In this document: positions 43,032-51,210 of the stretch, piece after piece
Layout: each line of letters begins with the position of its first letter
Position numbering within the stretch: position 1 is the first letter of the stretch
Source of the DNA: Bradyrhizobium sp. Ec3.3
GTDB lineage: Bacteria; Pseudomonadota; Alphaproteobacteria; Rhizobiales; Xanthobacteraceae
DNA: 64,000 nt
Assembly (NCBI RefSeq): GCF_000472925.1
Contig: NZ_AXAS01000014.1
Coordinates: 124,001-188,000 of the forward strand
Direction: 5' to 3'
The notes under the pieces: model-generated
Seen by the model: only the letters and a program-made list of their open reading frames with translations
The model's database searches: none
What the model was told of the DNA's origin: nothing
Translations under genes and position numbers: made by a program

Positions 43032-44065
43032 GCCGGCTCATTGTCGCCAGCATCGGGCCGGCCAGCTCCGTCCAGGACGGCGGACGGCCGGGCTCGCAGC
43101 GTTATGGCCTCACGCCGAGCGGCGCGATGGACCGGCTGGCGCTGGCAACCGCCAACTGCCTCGTCGGCAACGAGCTGTTTGCGGCCGTTGTCGAGATCGG
43201 CCCGTTCGGCGCCTCCTTCACCGCGCGCGACGGCGCGGTGCGGGTCGCGATCGCGGGCGCGCCGCGCAATGCCGATATCGCCGGCAAGCCGGTGGCGAAC
43301 GAGACCTCGGTGACGCTCAGGGACGGCGAGACGCTGACGCTCGGCTTCGCCCGCGGCGGTGCGTTCAGCTATCTCGCCATCGAAGGGGCTATCCGGGGCG
43401 AGCCGGTGTTCGGCAGCCTTGCGGTGAACGCCCGTGCCGGGCTCGGCAGCCCCTACCCGCGCCCGCTCCAGGCCGGCGACGAGTTCAGCGTCGCGGCCGC
43501 AACCGGCGGGCCTGAGCAGAGGATCGAATTGCCGAAGCCGCCGAGCGGTCCGATCCGCGTCGTGCTGGGGCCGCAGGACGACGAGTTCGATGACGCCAAC
43601 AAGACGCTGTTCCTGTCGAGCGACTGGAAGATCTCGGCCACCTCGGACCGTATGGGCTATCGCCTCGAAGGCCCCGTGATCAAACATCTCCACGGCCACA
43701 ACATCGTTTCCGACGGCACGGTCAACGGCAGCATCCAGGTGCCCGGCAATGGCGCGCCGATCGTCCTGATGATGGACCGCGGCACCAGCGGCGGCTATCC
43801 GAAGATCGCAACCGTCATCTCCGCCGATCTCGGCCGCCTCGCCCAGACCTCGGCCGGTACGGCGTTCCGCTTCACGGCGATCAGCATGGCGGAAGCGCAG
43901 GATGAGGCCCGGAAATTCGCGCAGCTCCTGCGCGGCCTGCCCGACCGCTTGCGCGCGGCCGACACCGTGGAGCTCAACATCGAGGCGCTGCATGATGCTA
44001 ACGTCGCGGGCCACGCGGTGAACGCCGTCGATGCCGCGACTTGGCAAACTCCGGCAGAGCCGTAG
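43028..44065 (+). CDS. pxpC: 5-oxoprolinase subunit PxpC (KipA-like)
   Basis: PxpC (345 residues) partners PxpB. The family features are visible in SIGPASSVQDGGRPGSQRYGLTP-like start (broken up here: IGPASSVQDGGRPG and RYGLTPSGAMD), GPFGASFTARDG, and the GPQDDEFDDANKTLF block with a DRMGYRLEG segment. The protein is cytosolic. It is coupled to pxpB and ends 153 nt before pxpA, with a palindromic repeat between them. Confidence 0.95.
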   Translation: MSRLIVASIGPASSVQDGGRPGSQRYGLTPSGAMDRLALATANCLVGNELFAAVVEIGPFGASFTARDGAVRVAIAGAPRNADIAGKPVANETSVTLRDGETLTLGFARGGAFSYLAIEGAIRGEPVFGSLAVNARAGLGSPYPRPLQAGDEFSVAAATGGPEQRIELPKPPSGPIRVVLGPQDDEFDDANKTLFLSSDWKISATSDRMGYRLEGPVIKHLHGHNIVSDGTVNGSIQVPGNGAPIVLMMDRGTSGGYPKIATVISADLGRLAQTSAGTAFRFTAISMAEAQDEARKFAQLLRGLPDRLRAADTVELNIEALHDANVAGHAVNAVDAATWQTPAEP

Positions 44066-44074
44066 ACACTCTAT

Positions 44075-44187
44075 CCCCTCATCCTGAGGAGCCCGCGGGA
44101 CGCGGGCGTCTCGAAGGATGAAGGCCGTGATCGGGCTCATTGTTCGAGACGCGCGTTCCGCGCTCCTCACCATGAGGGTCATCAGGA
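44075..44187. repeat. Interspersed imperfect palindrome between pxpC and pxpA
   Basis: CCCCTCATCCTGAGGAGC at the left and GCTCCTCACCATGAGGG at the right form a long imperfect inverted repeat. Inside are the shorter palindromes GCCCGCGGGACGCGGGC and GCGCGTTCCGCGC. I recognise such sequences as repeated elements in Bradyrhizobium. It separates two genes of one pathway but need not stop transcription. Confidence 0.7.
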
Positions 44188-44218
44188 CTAGTCGGAAGAA
44201 CCAGAGGCGGAGAGCACC

Positions 44219-44989
44219 ATGACGACGATCGATCTCAACTGCGACCTCGGTGAAGGATTTGGCGCCTGGGAGATGGGCAACGATGCCGCGATGCTCGAGC
44301 TTGCGACCTCGGTCAACGTTGCCTGCGGCTTCCATGCCGGCGACCCCGACATCATGCGGCGCACGGTTGAATTGGCGAAGGCGCGCGGCGTCTCGATCGG
44401 CGCGCATCCCGGGTATCGCGACCTGCACGGTTTTGGCCGGCATCCGATCGTCGGCCTGAAATCCTCCGAGATCGAAAACCTCGTCGCCTACCAGATCGGC
44501 GCGCTCCAGGCGATCGCGACCGCGGCCGGCCACAAGGTCACGCATGTGAAGGCGCATGGCGCGCTCTCCAACGTCGCCTGCGAGGACGACATGACCGCAA
44601 GAGCGATCGCGGCCGGCATCAAGGCCGTCGACCCCTCGCTGATCTTTGTGGTGCTCGCCAATTCAAAACTGGTGAAGGCCGGCGAGGACGCCAACCTGCC
44701 GATGGTGCATGAGGTGTTCGCCGACCGCGCCTATGAGGACGACGGCAATCTGGTCTCACGCAAGAAGCCCGGCGCGGTGCTGCACGATGCCAAAGGGATC
44801 GCGGATCGCGTCGTGCGCATGGTGCAGGACGGCGCCGTGGTCTCGGTCACCGGCAAGGTCATCAAGATGCGGATGGATACGGTGTGCATCCACGGCGACA
44901 CGCAAGGCGCGGTGGATATCGCGCGCAATCTGCGTCAGGCGTTGAAGGATGCGGGGATTGCGGTGGCGCCGTTCAAGCGCGCCGCGTGA
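44219..44989 (+). CDS. pxpA: 5-oxoprolinase subunit PxpA (LamB/YcsF family)
   Basis: The 256-residue protein is the LamB/YcsF-type third subunit. The start [17 protein letters not shown], the [14 protein letters not shown] segment (here [14 protein letters not shown]), the [15 protein letters not shown] motif with metal-type His residues and the VKAHGALSN block are all conserved. AGGCGGAG lies upstream of the ATG. It lies after the repeat but in the same orientation as pxpBC, so I treat it as part of the same unit. Confidence 0.95.
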   Translation: MTTIDLNCDLGEGFGAWEMGNDAAMLELATSVNVACGFHAGDPDIMRRTVELAKARGVSIGAHPGYRDLHGFGRHPIVGLKSSEIENLVAYQIGALQAIATAAGHKVTHVKAHGALSNVACEDDMTARAIAAGIKAVDPSLIFVVLANSKLVKAGEDANLPMVHEVFADRAYEDDGNLVSRKKPGAVLHDAKGIADRVVRMVQDGAVVSVTGKVIKMRMDTVCIHGDTQGAVDIARNLRQALKDAGIAVAPFKRAA

Positions 44990-44998
44990 GGAATGGTT

Positions 44999-45090
44999 GT
45001 AGGGTGGGTTAGCGAAACGTAACCCACCTCTTTTGCTTTCCGCGAAGAGAGAAGTGGTGGGTTACGCCTTCGGCTAACCCACCTTACGAA
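44999..45090. repeat. Interspersed repeat with two nested inverted pairs
   Basis: The outer arms GTAGGGTGGGTTAGCG and CGGCTAACCCACCTTAC enclose inner arms CGTAACCCACC and GGTGGGTTACG. This is a further family of interspersed palindromes that I recall from Bradyrhizobium. It begins 10 nt after the pxpA stop and may also act as a terminator. Confidence 0.7.
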
Positions 45091-45093
45091 TTC

Positions 45094-45246
45094 TCAGAAC
45101 GGGTGCACCGACAGCGTGCCGAAGACGATGGCCGCGATGACCGCAAACGCACTGTAGAGCGCAACATGGTGCATGCTCGCCCCGGTCCGCCGCGAGAGCG
45201 AGCGCGCGTAGAAGTGCAGCCTCGCTTCCGCCGATAGTTCGCGCAT
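45094..45246 (-). CDS. Small membrane protein (50 aa)
   Basis: The minus-strand frame starts MRELSAEARLHFYARSLSRR, then a hydrophobic segment MHHVALYSAFAVIAAIVFGTL, and ends SVHPF. The ATG at 45246 is preceded by GGAG at 8 bases. The N-terminal half is basic with a helix likely in the cytosol, and the second half crosses the membrane. It lies between the repeat and the flavoprotein gene. Function is unknown. Confidence 0.6.
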   Translation of the reverse strand: MRELSAEARLHFYARSLSRRTGASMHHVALYSAFAVIAAIVFGTLSVHPF

Positions 45247-45433
45247 GGTCGATCTCCAACGCCCCATTTGGGGAGATATGAAGGATCAATTGCGGCGACG
45301 GACAAGATGGTGGCGGAAATAGCGACGGCGGTTCTCTTCAGAACCGCCATTGCAGAGGGAAATTCTCTTCATCCCCGGGTTCCGAGAATCTTATTCGCTC
45401 AACCTTTAAGCCAATGGAACCGGTTCCCGTGCG

Positions 45434-47050
45434 CTAATACACGTCCGCCTGGAACCTGCCCTTCTTTTTGAGATCGGCCACGAAGCTCACGGCCTCGTCC
45501 GTGGAACGTGCGCCGAATTGCGCAACGATGTCGACCAGCGCACGCTCGACGTCCTTGGCCATGCGCTTGGCATCACCACAGATGTAGAGATGCGCACCTT
45601 CGGCCAGCCACGTCCACACCTCGCGGCCGAGTTCGCGCATGCGATCCTGCACGTAAAACTTCTTCTCGCCATCACGCGACCAGGCGAGCGAGAGGCGGGT
45701 CAGCAGGCCCGAGGTCTTCAGCGCGTTGAGCTCGTCGCGGTAGAAGAAATCGCAGTCGCTGCGCTGATGGCCGAAGAACAGCCAGTTCTTGCCGGGCGCG
45801 CCGGTCGCCTTGCGGTCGAGCAGGAAGGCGCGGAACGGCGCAACGCCGGTGCCGGGACCGACCATGATGATCGGCGTCTTCGGATCCTGCGGCAGCGCAA
45901 AGCCGTGCGCTTTCTGCACATAGACCTTCAGCTTCTCGCCCTCGATGATACGCTCGCCAAGGAAGGTCGAGGCGACGCCGAGGCGCTTGCGCTTGCCGAT
46001 GACGTAGCGCACGGAATCAACCGTCAGCGACAACTTTCCGGGCGTCGCATTGTGCGAGGACGAGATCGAGTAGAGCCGCGGCTGCAAGGGCTCGAGCGCC
46101 TCGACGAAGGCTTCGGGATGCGGACGGCAGCCGGAGAACTTTTGCAGTGCCGCCATGACGTCAAGCGTTGCGGCATCGCCATCGGGATCCTCGCCCTGCG
46201 CCAGCGCCCGCGCCTTCTCGCGCTGCGCACCGCCGGTGATGAAGGAAAGCAGCTCGAACAGCTTGTCCGGCGCAGGCGACAGCGAGACGTCCTCGACCAG
46301 CGCCTCGCGCAGCGTCTTGCCGTTGACCTGGGTGGTATGGGAGGCGCCGAGCAGCGCGATGATCTGGTCGACGAGGCCGAGATCGTTGCGCGCGAACACG
46401 CCGAAGGAATCGCCGACGACGTAGTCGAGCTTGCTCTCGGAGAGATCGAACTCGATGTGATAGGTCTCTTTCTCGGAGCCCTGCTTGTTGAGAAGGCGCC
46501 GCGACAGGAACACGGCTTCAGCCGGATTTTCACGGACGCGGCCGGGCTCGCCCTTCACCTCTGATACGGCCGGTGCGGCGGCTGCCGGTGCGGCCGCGCC
46601 CTCGGCGGGCTTCGCTGCCGGCGCCTTGTCGAGCTCCTCGAAGAGCTGCTTCAGCATCCGCGCCGTCTCCTTGCCGCCGGGAGCGCAGAGGTTGAGGCGA
46701 GCTTCGCTTTTCTTGGCGATGGCGTCGGAATAGTCGGCGCAGTTGTAGCCGCACTGGCCACAGTCCTGCTGCGCCATCGCCGCCATCATGCGGCGACGGA
46801 GCGGACGCCCTTCCGCAAGCTTCATGCGATCGCCGATCGGCATCGCCGGATCGTGCCAGGGCGCCTCGCCGTCATCGCCATCGCCCTGCGGCGCGAGCAC
46901 CGCACCGTTTTCGGCGGGCGACAGCGGCGTCGAGCCGTCGAGGCCGAACATGCCCACGAGAAATCCATTCAGCCACAGCCGCTGCCCTTCGCTGAAGGGC
47001 GCGTTCGGCGGGATGATCTCGAGTTTCGGTGGGACAGGCATCTGGGTCAT
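45434..47050 (-). CDS. Nitrite/sulfite reductase flavoprotein subunit with N-terminal cysteine cluster
   Basis: The 538-residue protein delivers electrons from NADPH to the siroheme reductase encoded just upstream. It lacks the N-terminal flavodoxin domain of CysJ. Instead a short domain (about residues 30-130) carries CGQCGYNC with a further Cys about 20 residues on (LCAPGG), most likely a [4Fe-4S] cluster. Then follow the CysJ-type FAD-binding domain (RLYSISSSHN) and NADPH domain (GPGTGVAPFRAFLL, then FGHQRSDCDF). A long Ala/Pro linker links the first two. The start overlaps the upstream gene (ATGA). The cluster likely replaces ferredoxin as the electron relay. Confidence 0.88.
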   Translation of the reverse strand: MTQMPVPPKLEIIPPNAPFSEGQRLWLNGFLVGMFGLDGSTPLSPAENGAVLAPQGDGDDGEAPWHDPAMPIGDRMKLAEGRPLRRRMMAAMAQQDCGQCGYNCADYSDAIAKKSEARLNLCAPGGKETARMLKQLFEELDKAPAAKPAEGAAAPAAAAPAVSEVKGEPGRVRENPAEAVFLSRRLLNKQGSEKETYHIEFDLSESKLDYVVGDSFGVFARNDLGLVDQIIALLGASHTTQVNGKTLREALVEDVSLSPAPDKLFELLSFITGGAQREKARALAQGEDPDGDAATLDVMAALQKFSGCRPHPEAFVEALEPLQPRLYSISSSHNATPGKLSLTVDSVRYVIGKRKRLGVASTFLGERIIEGEKLKVYVQKAHGFALPQDPKTPIIMVGPGTGVAPFRAFLLDRKATGAPGKNWLFFGHQRSDCDFFYRDELNALKTSGLLTRLSLAWSRDGEKKFYVQDRMRELGREVWTWLAEGAHLYICGDAKRMAKDVERALVDIVAQFGARSTDEAVSFVADLKKKGRFQADVY

Positions 47051-48849
47051 GCTGTTGCTTCCGCTCCGGCAAGTTTGCGCAGGGCTTCGCCGTCATGGCG
47101 ACGTGAGAAGGTGAGGAACGTTTCTTCCGGCGAGGCGCGGTTGGCAAGATAGGCCTTCAAGAGACCCTCGACGAGCCTGGGCGCGTCCTCGGCCTTCACG
47201 TCGTGATAGACCTCCTGCCCGATATCGGCATCGGGGCCGAAGCCGCCACCGGTGAAGAGGTGATAGCCTTCGACCGTGTCCTCCTCCGTCGCGCCCGGCA
47301 CCTTGGCCGCGATCAGGCCGATGTCGGAGATGTAGTGTTGCGCGCAGGAGTGATGGCAGCCGGTCAGGTGGATGTTGAGCGGCGTGTCCAGCGTCACACG
47401 CTCATCGCACCAGTCACCGATCGCGGTCGCGTGGCGCTTGGTGTCGGAGGCCGCGAACTTGCAGCCGGCATTGCCGGTGCAGGCGATCAGGCCGGCGCGG
47501 ACTTGCGAGACCTGCGTGGCGAGGCCGAGCTTCTCGACGGCCGCGGTCACCAGTGCCACGTTCTCGTCGCGCACGCCCGAGATCAAGAAGTTCTGCCAGA
47601 CGGTCAGGCGGATGTCGCCGTCACCGAGATCCTGCGCGATCTTCGCGATACCGCGCATCTGCTCGCAAGTGAGCTTGCCGACCGGCAGCGCGACGCCGAC
47701 CCAGTTGAGTCCGGCCTGCTTCTGCTTGTGCACGCCGATATGGGCCATGCGGTCGAAGCTTGGACGCGGTGCAATCGCATCAGCCGGCACGCGCGCGAAG
47801 GGCTTCTTCAGCCGTTCCTCGACGAGCTTGAGAAACTGATCGTGCCCCATGTTGTCGAGCACGTATTTCAGCCGCGCCTTGGTGCGGTTGGTGCGGTCGC
47901 CATGTTCGATGAAGACGCGCACGATGGCGTCAGCAACGGCGGTGGCGTCCTCGGGACGAACGACGATGTCAGAATATTTTGCGAAATCCCTGTGGCCGGT
48001 GATGCCACCGATGCCGAGCCGGAACCAGACGCCCGCGTCGACGCCAAAGCCGCCCTTCACCTCGACCGCGGAGAACGCGATGTCGTTGGTCTCCTCCAGC
48101 ACCGCGACGCGCCCCGCGCCGTCGAAAGCGACGTTGAATTTGCGCGGCAGGCCGTAGAGCGAGCGGTCGTTGAGGATGTGGTAGTGCCATTCGCGCGCGA
48201 AAGGACGCGTGTCGAGCAACTCTTGCGGATCGATGCCGGCGGTCGGCGTGCCCGTGACGTTGCGGATGTTGTCCGCGCCCGAGCCACGCGAGCAGAGGCC
48301 GATGTCTTGGATGCTTTCGATGAGCGCGACGGCGTTCTTCGGCTCGATCTCGCGGATCTGGAAATTGGCGCGCGTGGTCACATGGGTGTAGCCGCCGCCG
48401 TAAGCTTCAGCCAGATCGGCAAGGCCCGACATCTGCCAGTGCTTCAGGATGCCGTTCGGAATGCGCAGCCGCGCCATGTAGGATGTCTGCGCCGGCGCGA
48501 CCCAGAAGATGCCGTAATAGCGCCAGCGGAAATTGTCCGCCGGCGTCGGATTTGCGTTGTTGCGCGCCTGATCCTTCAGCCGCTCGTAGCCGTCGAAAGG
48601 GTGCAGCTCGCGCTTGAACTTCTCCTGGTCGGCGAGCTTCTTGCCTGCCGCAGTGAGCTTGTCCTGCGCCTTAATGGCGGCGGCATCGGGCCCCGTCGGC
48701 TCCGAGGGCGCTGCGTCCGCGGTGGCAGGCGCGCCACCAGCGACAAAGGCGCGGCCCACACGTCCGACCTGGAGGCCGGACATGAAGCCTTCGAGATAGC
48801 GCTTCTGCTCGTCGGAGAAGTCGGCCGTGGGTGCTGTGTCGAGTTTCAT
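47047..48849 (-). CDS. Siroheme nitrite/sulfite reductase (NirA/CysI-like)
   Basis: The 600-residue haem enzyme reduces nitrite (or sulfite) by six electrons to ammonia (or sulfide). Two half-domain repeats are seen. The cluster-bridging cysteines lie in CTGNAGCKFA and in TGCHHSCAQHYISD, and Arg/Lys contacts are present in the N-terminal half (THVTTRANFQIREI). I favour nitrite over sulfite because the operon holds a nitrite channel and lies beside the nitrate regulators nasT-nasS; the sequence alone does not settle it. It starts 13 nt after the channel gene and overlaps the flavoprotein gene by 4 nt. Confidence 0.88.
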   Translation of the reverse strand: MKLDTAPTADFSDEQKRYLEGFMSGLQVGRVGRAFVAGGAPATADAAPSEPTGPDAAAIKAQDKLTAAGKKLADQEKFKRELHPFDGYERLKDQARNNANPTPADNFRWRYYGIFWVAPAQTSYMARLRIPNGILKHWQMSGLADLAEAYGGGYTHVTTRANFQIREIEPKNAVALIESIQDIGLCSRGSGADNIRNVTGTPTAGIDPQELLDTRPFAREWHYHILNDRSLYGLPRKFNVAFDGAGRVAVLEETNDIAFSAVEVKGGFGVDAGVWFRLGIGGITGHRDFAKYSDIVVRPEDATAVADAIVRVFIEHGDRTNRTKARLKYVLDNMGHDQFLKLVEERLKKPFARVPADAIAPRPSFDRMAHIGVHKQKQAGLNWVGVALPVGKLTCEQMRGIAKIAQDLGDGDIRLTVWQNFLISGVRDENVALVTAAVEKLGLATQVSQVRAGLIACTGNAGCKFAASDTKRHATAIGDWCDERVTLDTPLNIHLTGCHHSCAQHYISDIGLIAAKVPGATEEDTVEGYHLFTGGGFGPDADIGQEVYHDVKAEDAPRLVEGLLKAYLANRASPEETFLTFSRRHDGEALRKLAGAEATA

Positions 48850-48862
48850 GGAGTGACTGGAC

Positions 48863-49693
48863 CTACTCTGCTGGCTGAACCGCGACCTGCGCCACTTCGG
48901 CTGCCGGCTTCGCGGGCTTGTACGTTGCGTAGAGCGCCAGTCCCGTGAACAGGAAGCCGCCCAGAATGTTGCCCAGCGTGACCGGGATCTGATTCCACAC
49001 CCACCACTGGTAGACGCTGACCTTCGCGCCCATCAGCATGCCGGTCGGCATGACGAACATGTTGACCACCGCGTGCTCAAAGCCCTGCGCGAAGAAGGTC
49101 GTGATCGGCAGCCACGCGGCGACGATCTTGCCGACCGTCGAGGTCGAGGTCATCGCCATCACGACGCCCATGCAGACCAGCCAGTTACAGAGGATCGCCT
49201 TGACGAAGACGCTGATCATGCCGGCGGTGCCGAGCGCTTCGTTGGCGACGGTCTTGGCTTCGGCGATCGCAATGATGCGCGCGGCGACGCCGGTCGGCGC
49301 GGCCGTGCCCATGTTGGTCAGCGCGATCGCGAGCAGCCCGCCGAACAGGATGCTGCCGAGGAGATTGCCGAGGAATACCCACGACCAGTTGGAGATCACC
49401 GCGCCCCAGCTCGACTTGCCTTCGAGCGGCGCGAGCGGCAGCAGCGCGAAGCTGCCGGTGACGAGTTCGAGCCCGAGCAGCACGATCATCACGAAGCCGA
49501 CAGGGAAGATGATAGCGCCGACCAGCGGCTGGCCGGTGGTGACGGCGGCGCCGAACGCGAGGCTGGTGGCGGCGCCGAGAAGCGCGCCGGAAATCGCACC
49601 GCGGATCAGGAGGTCGCGCGGGCCGAGCGCCAGCTTCTTCAGGCTGGCATCGACCATCGAGGCCACAACGTCGGAGGGTTTTGCGTAATCCAT
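48863..49693 (-). CDS. Formate/nitrite channel (NirC/FocA family)
   Basis: This 276-residue FNT-family inner-membrane channel has about six membrane segments. The loop and pore motifs GFEHAVVNMFVMP and GNILGGFLFTG are typical. A start at 49693 (MDYAKPSDVV) with GGAG 7 bases before it removes an unconserved extension. It is the first gene of a three-gene unit with the reductase and flavoprotein, so it probably takes up nitrite for assimilation or exports it when in excess. The long leader upstream carries regulatory structures. Confidence 0.88.
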   Translation of the reverse strand: MDYAKPSDVVASMVDASLKKLALGPRDLLIRGAISGALLGAATSLAFGAAVTTGQPLVGAIIFPVGFVMIVLLGLELVTGSFALLPLAPLEGKSSWGAVISNWSWVFLGNLLGSILFGGLLAIALTNMGTAAPTGVAARIIAIAEAKTVANEALGTAGMISVFVKAILCNWLVCMGVVMAMTSTSTVGKIVAAWLPITTFFAQGFEHAVVNMFVMPTGMLMGAKVSVYQWWVWNQIPVTLGNILGGFLFTGLALYATYKPAKPAAEVAQVAVQPAE

Positions 49694-49804
49694 ATCGAAG
49701 CTCCAGCGCCGCGCGCGGCGGCCACAACGGGTTGAAACGACGTTGATCGCTGGGAGCACGATTTCAGGCACACGCGGCCTGGCCGGAACCCGGGGCGATC
49801 CGAT

Positions 49805-49866
49805 CAGCCTCGTTGCTGCGGAAATCCATCATGGACTTGAGGCCGCCAGCTTCCACGCCGGTCGGC
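49805..49866 (-). promoter_or_regulatory. Leader RNA with two hexaloop hairpins, candidate NasT (ANTAR) target
   Basis: In the minus-strand transcript, the first hairpin (49842-49866) is GCCG-A-CCGGC, loop GUGGAA, GCUGG-CGGC. The second (49805-49818) is CAGC, loop AACGAG, GCUG. ANTAR proteins such as NasT bind paired hairpins with six-base loops, often with A at loop position 1 and G at 4; the second loop fits both, the first only G4. The pair lies 112 nt before the channel gene. Confidence 0.5.
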
Positions 49867-49877
49867 TTGCTCTCCCC

Positions 49878-49896
49878 TATTCAAGGAGTGTGCCAA
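49878..49896 (-). promoter_or_regulatory. Sigma54-like promoter candidate for the nitrite operon
   Basis: On the minus strand the sequence TTGGCACACTCCTTGAATA fits the -24/-12 pattern TTGGCAC-N5-TTGCW except at the last position (GA in place of GC). It lies just upstream of the hairpins. A sigma70-like -10 box TATAAT lies further upstream at 49939-49944, with a poor -35. Which one is used cannot be told. Confidence 0.4.
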
Positions 49897-50040
49897 CGCA
49901 GCATAGTTCTAGGATTTGTGTGAAATCAGTGGCTTAGCATTATATGCAACGCATGAAATGGATCAGTATTCATGCCGCATCGGGCAGCAACGGCCCAAAG
50001 TTTAGTCTTCGAATCGAGTTGCCCATTATGTAGGCAGCGC

Positions 50041-51210
50041 CTAACGGGTGCGGTGCGCAACCTCGAAGGAGGCAAGATAACTGGCCAGATCCTGGGGATC
50101 GAAAGCCGCTCCGTCGAAGGCGCCAAACGGCTCGCCGGCAACGTCCTTACCGCCCCCGCTTTGCCCCACCGCGGCGTCATAGAGGTCGGGCCGGAACACA
50201 CCCATGGCCGTCCGCAGCGCCGCCTCGCTGAGTGCGGTCTGCCCCCAGCGCACCATTTGCGCATAGAGCCAGGCAGCCTGGACAGGCTCCGGCCGCCCTG
50301 CCCCTTCGCGGCCGACCAGGAGATAGCGGCCGCTCTCACGCAGCGTGCCGTCGGGCGAGATCTTCAGGCGGCCACCCAGGGTGCGCTGAATCACTTCGGC
50401 ATCGACGCCGATCCGCTCCGGCTGCGCCAGGATGCGCGCGGTCTCGTCGCGGTTGTCGGGATGCTCGATGAAAGCTGCGGCCTTCTCCGCGGCACGCACC
50501 AGCGCGGCCACGACGTCCGGATTCTTCTCCGCCCAGGCCTGGCGCATGGCCAACACCTTCTCCGCGGCACGGACCAGGATGTCGGAGACGAAATGCAGGA
50601 TATGGCCGACGCCGAGATCGACCGCGACCGAATTCCAGGGCGCGCCGACGCAGAACGCATCAACATGGCCGTTGGCGAGGCTGTCGACCATGTAGGGTGG
50701 CGGCAGCACCACGAGGCGCACGTCCTCGTCGGGATCGACGCCGGCCGCCGCCATCCAGAGCCGGAGCTGGTAGTTGTGCGTCGAGAACGGGAAGGTCATG
50801 CCGAAGGTCAGCGGTTCAGCTCCCGCCTTGCGCCGTTTCGCCACCACGCGCGAGAGTGCTTTGGCGGTCGCCATCGGATCGAAGCGGTCGCCATCGATCT
50901 CCTCCATCAGTGCAGCGTGGAGCGGCGGCGAGACCGTGATGGCGTTGCCGTTGATGCCGAGGTTGAATGGTGCCGCGATCGGGACCTTGACGTGGCCGAG
51001 CCCGAGTGAAGACGCGATCGCGACGGGCGCGAGCAGATGCGCAGCATCGAACAGGCCGATATTGAGCTTGTCGCGGACGTTCGACCAGGAGACCTCGCGT
51101 ACCAGCTCGACCTCGAGCCCTTCGGCCGCGGTAAACCCCTTGTCGACGGCAACGATCAGCGCGGCGGCATCGACCAGCGGGATGAACCCGATGCGGAGTG
51201 GTCCGGTCAT
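50041..51210 (-). CDS. nasS: Nitrate-sensing protein NasS
   Basis: NasS resembles the periplasmic nitrate-binding NrtA but lacks a signal peptide, so it is cytosolic. It binds nitrate and then releases NasT. The sequence (389 residues) starts MTGPLRIGFIPLVDAAALIVAVDKG and shows NrtA-type motifs such as ITVSPPLHAALM and VDAFCVGAPWNSVAVDLG. It overlaps nasT by ATGA and lies upstream of the nitrite operon that it is expected to control. In Bradyrhizobium, NasS-NasT regulation of nitrate assimilation is known; the assignment here rests on homology and gene order. Confidence 0.92.
   Translation of the reverse strand: MTGPLRIGFIPLVDAAALIVAVDKGFTAAEGLEVELVREVSWSNVRDKLNIGLFDAAHLLAPVAIASSLGLGHVKVPIAAPFNLGINGNAITVSPPLHAALMEEIDGDRFDPMATAKALSRVVAKRRKAGAEPLTFGMTFPFSTHNYQLRLWMAAAGVDPDEDVRLVVLPPPYMVDSLANGHVDAFCVGAPWNSVAVDLGVGHILHFVSDILVRAAEKVLAMRQAWAEKNPDVVAALVRAAEKAAAFIEHPDNRDETARILAQPERIGVDAEVIQRTLGGRLKISPDGTLRESGRYLLVGREGAGRPEPVQAAWLYAQMVRWGQTALSEAALRTAMGVFRPDLYDAAVGQSGGGKDVAGEPFGAFDGAAFDPQDLASYLASFEVAHRTR

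Noticed and set aside
42893..44557. Long minus-strand open frame
   Set aside because: It is antisense to pxpC and the start of pxpA, which are well supported.
47203..48948. 581-codon plus-strand frame opposite the siroheme reductase
   Set aside because: The reductase carries conserved cysteine motifs and overlaps its operon neighbours as expected; the plus frame has no motif.
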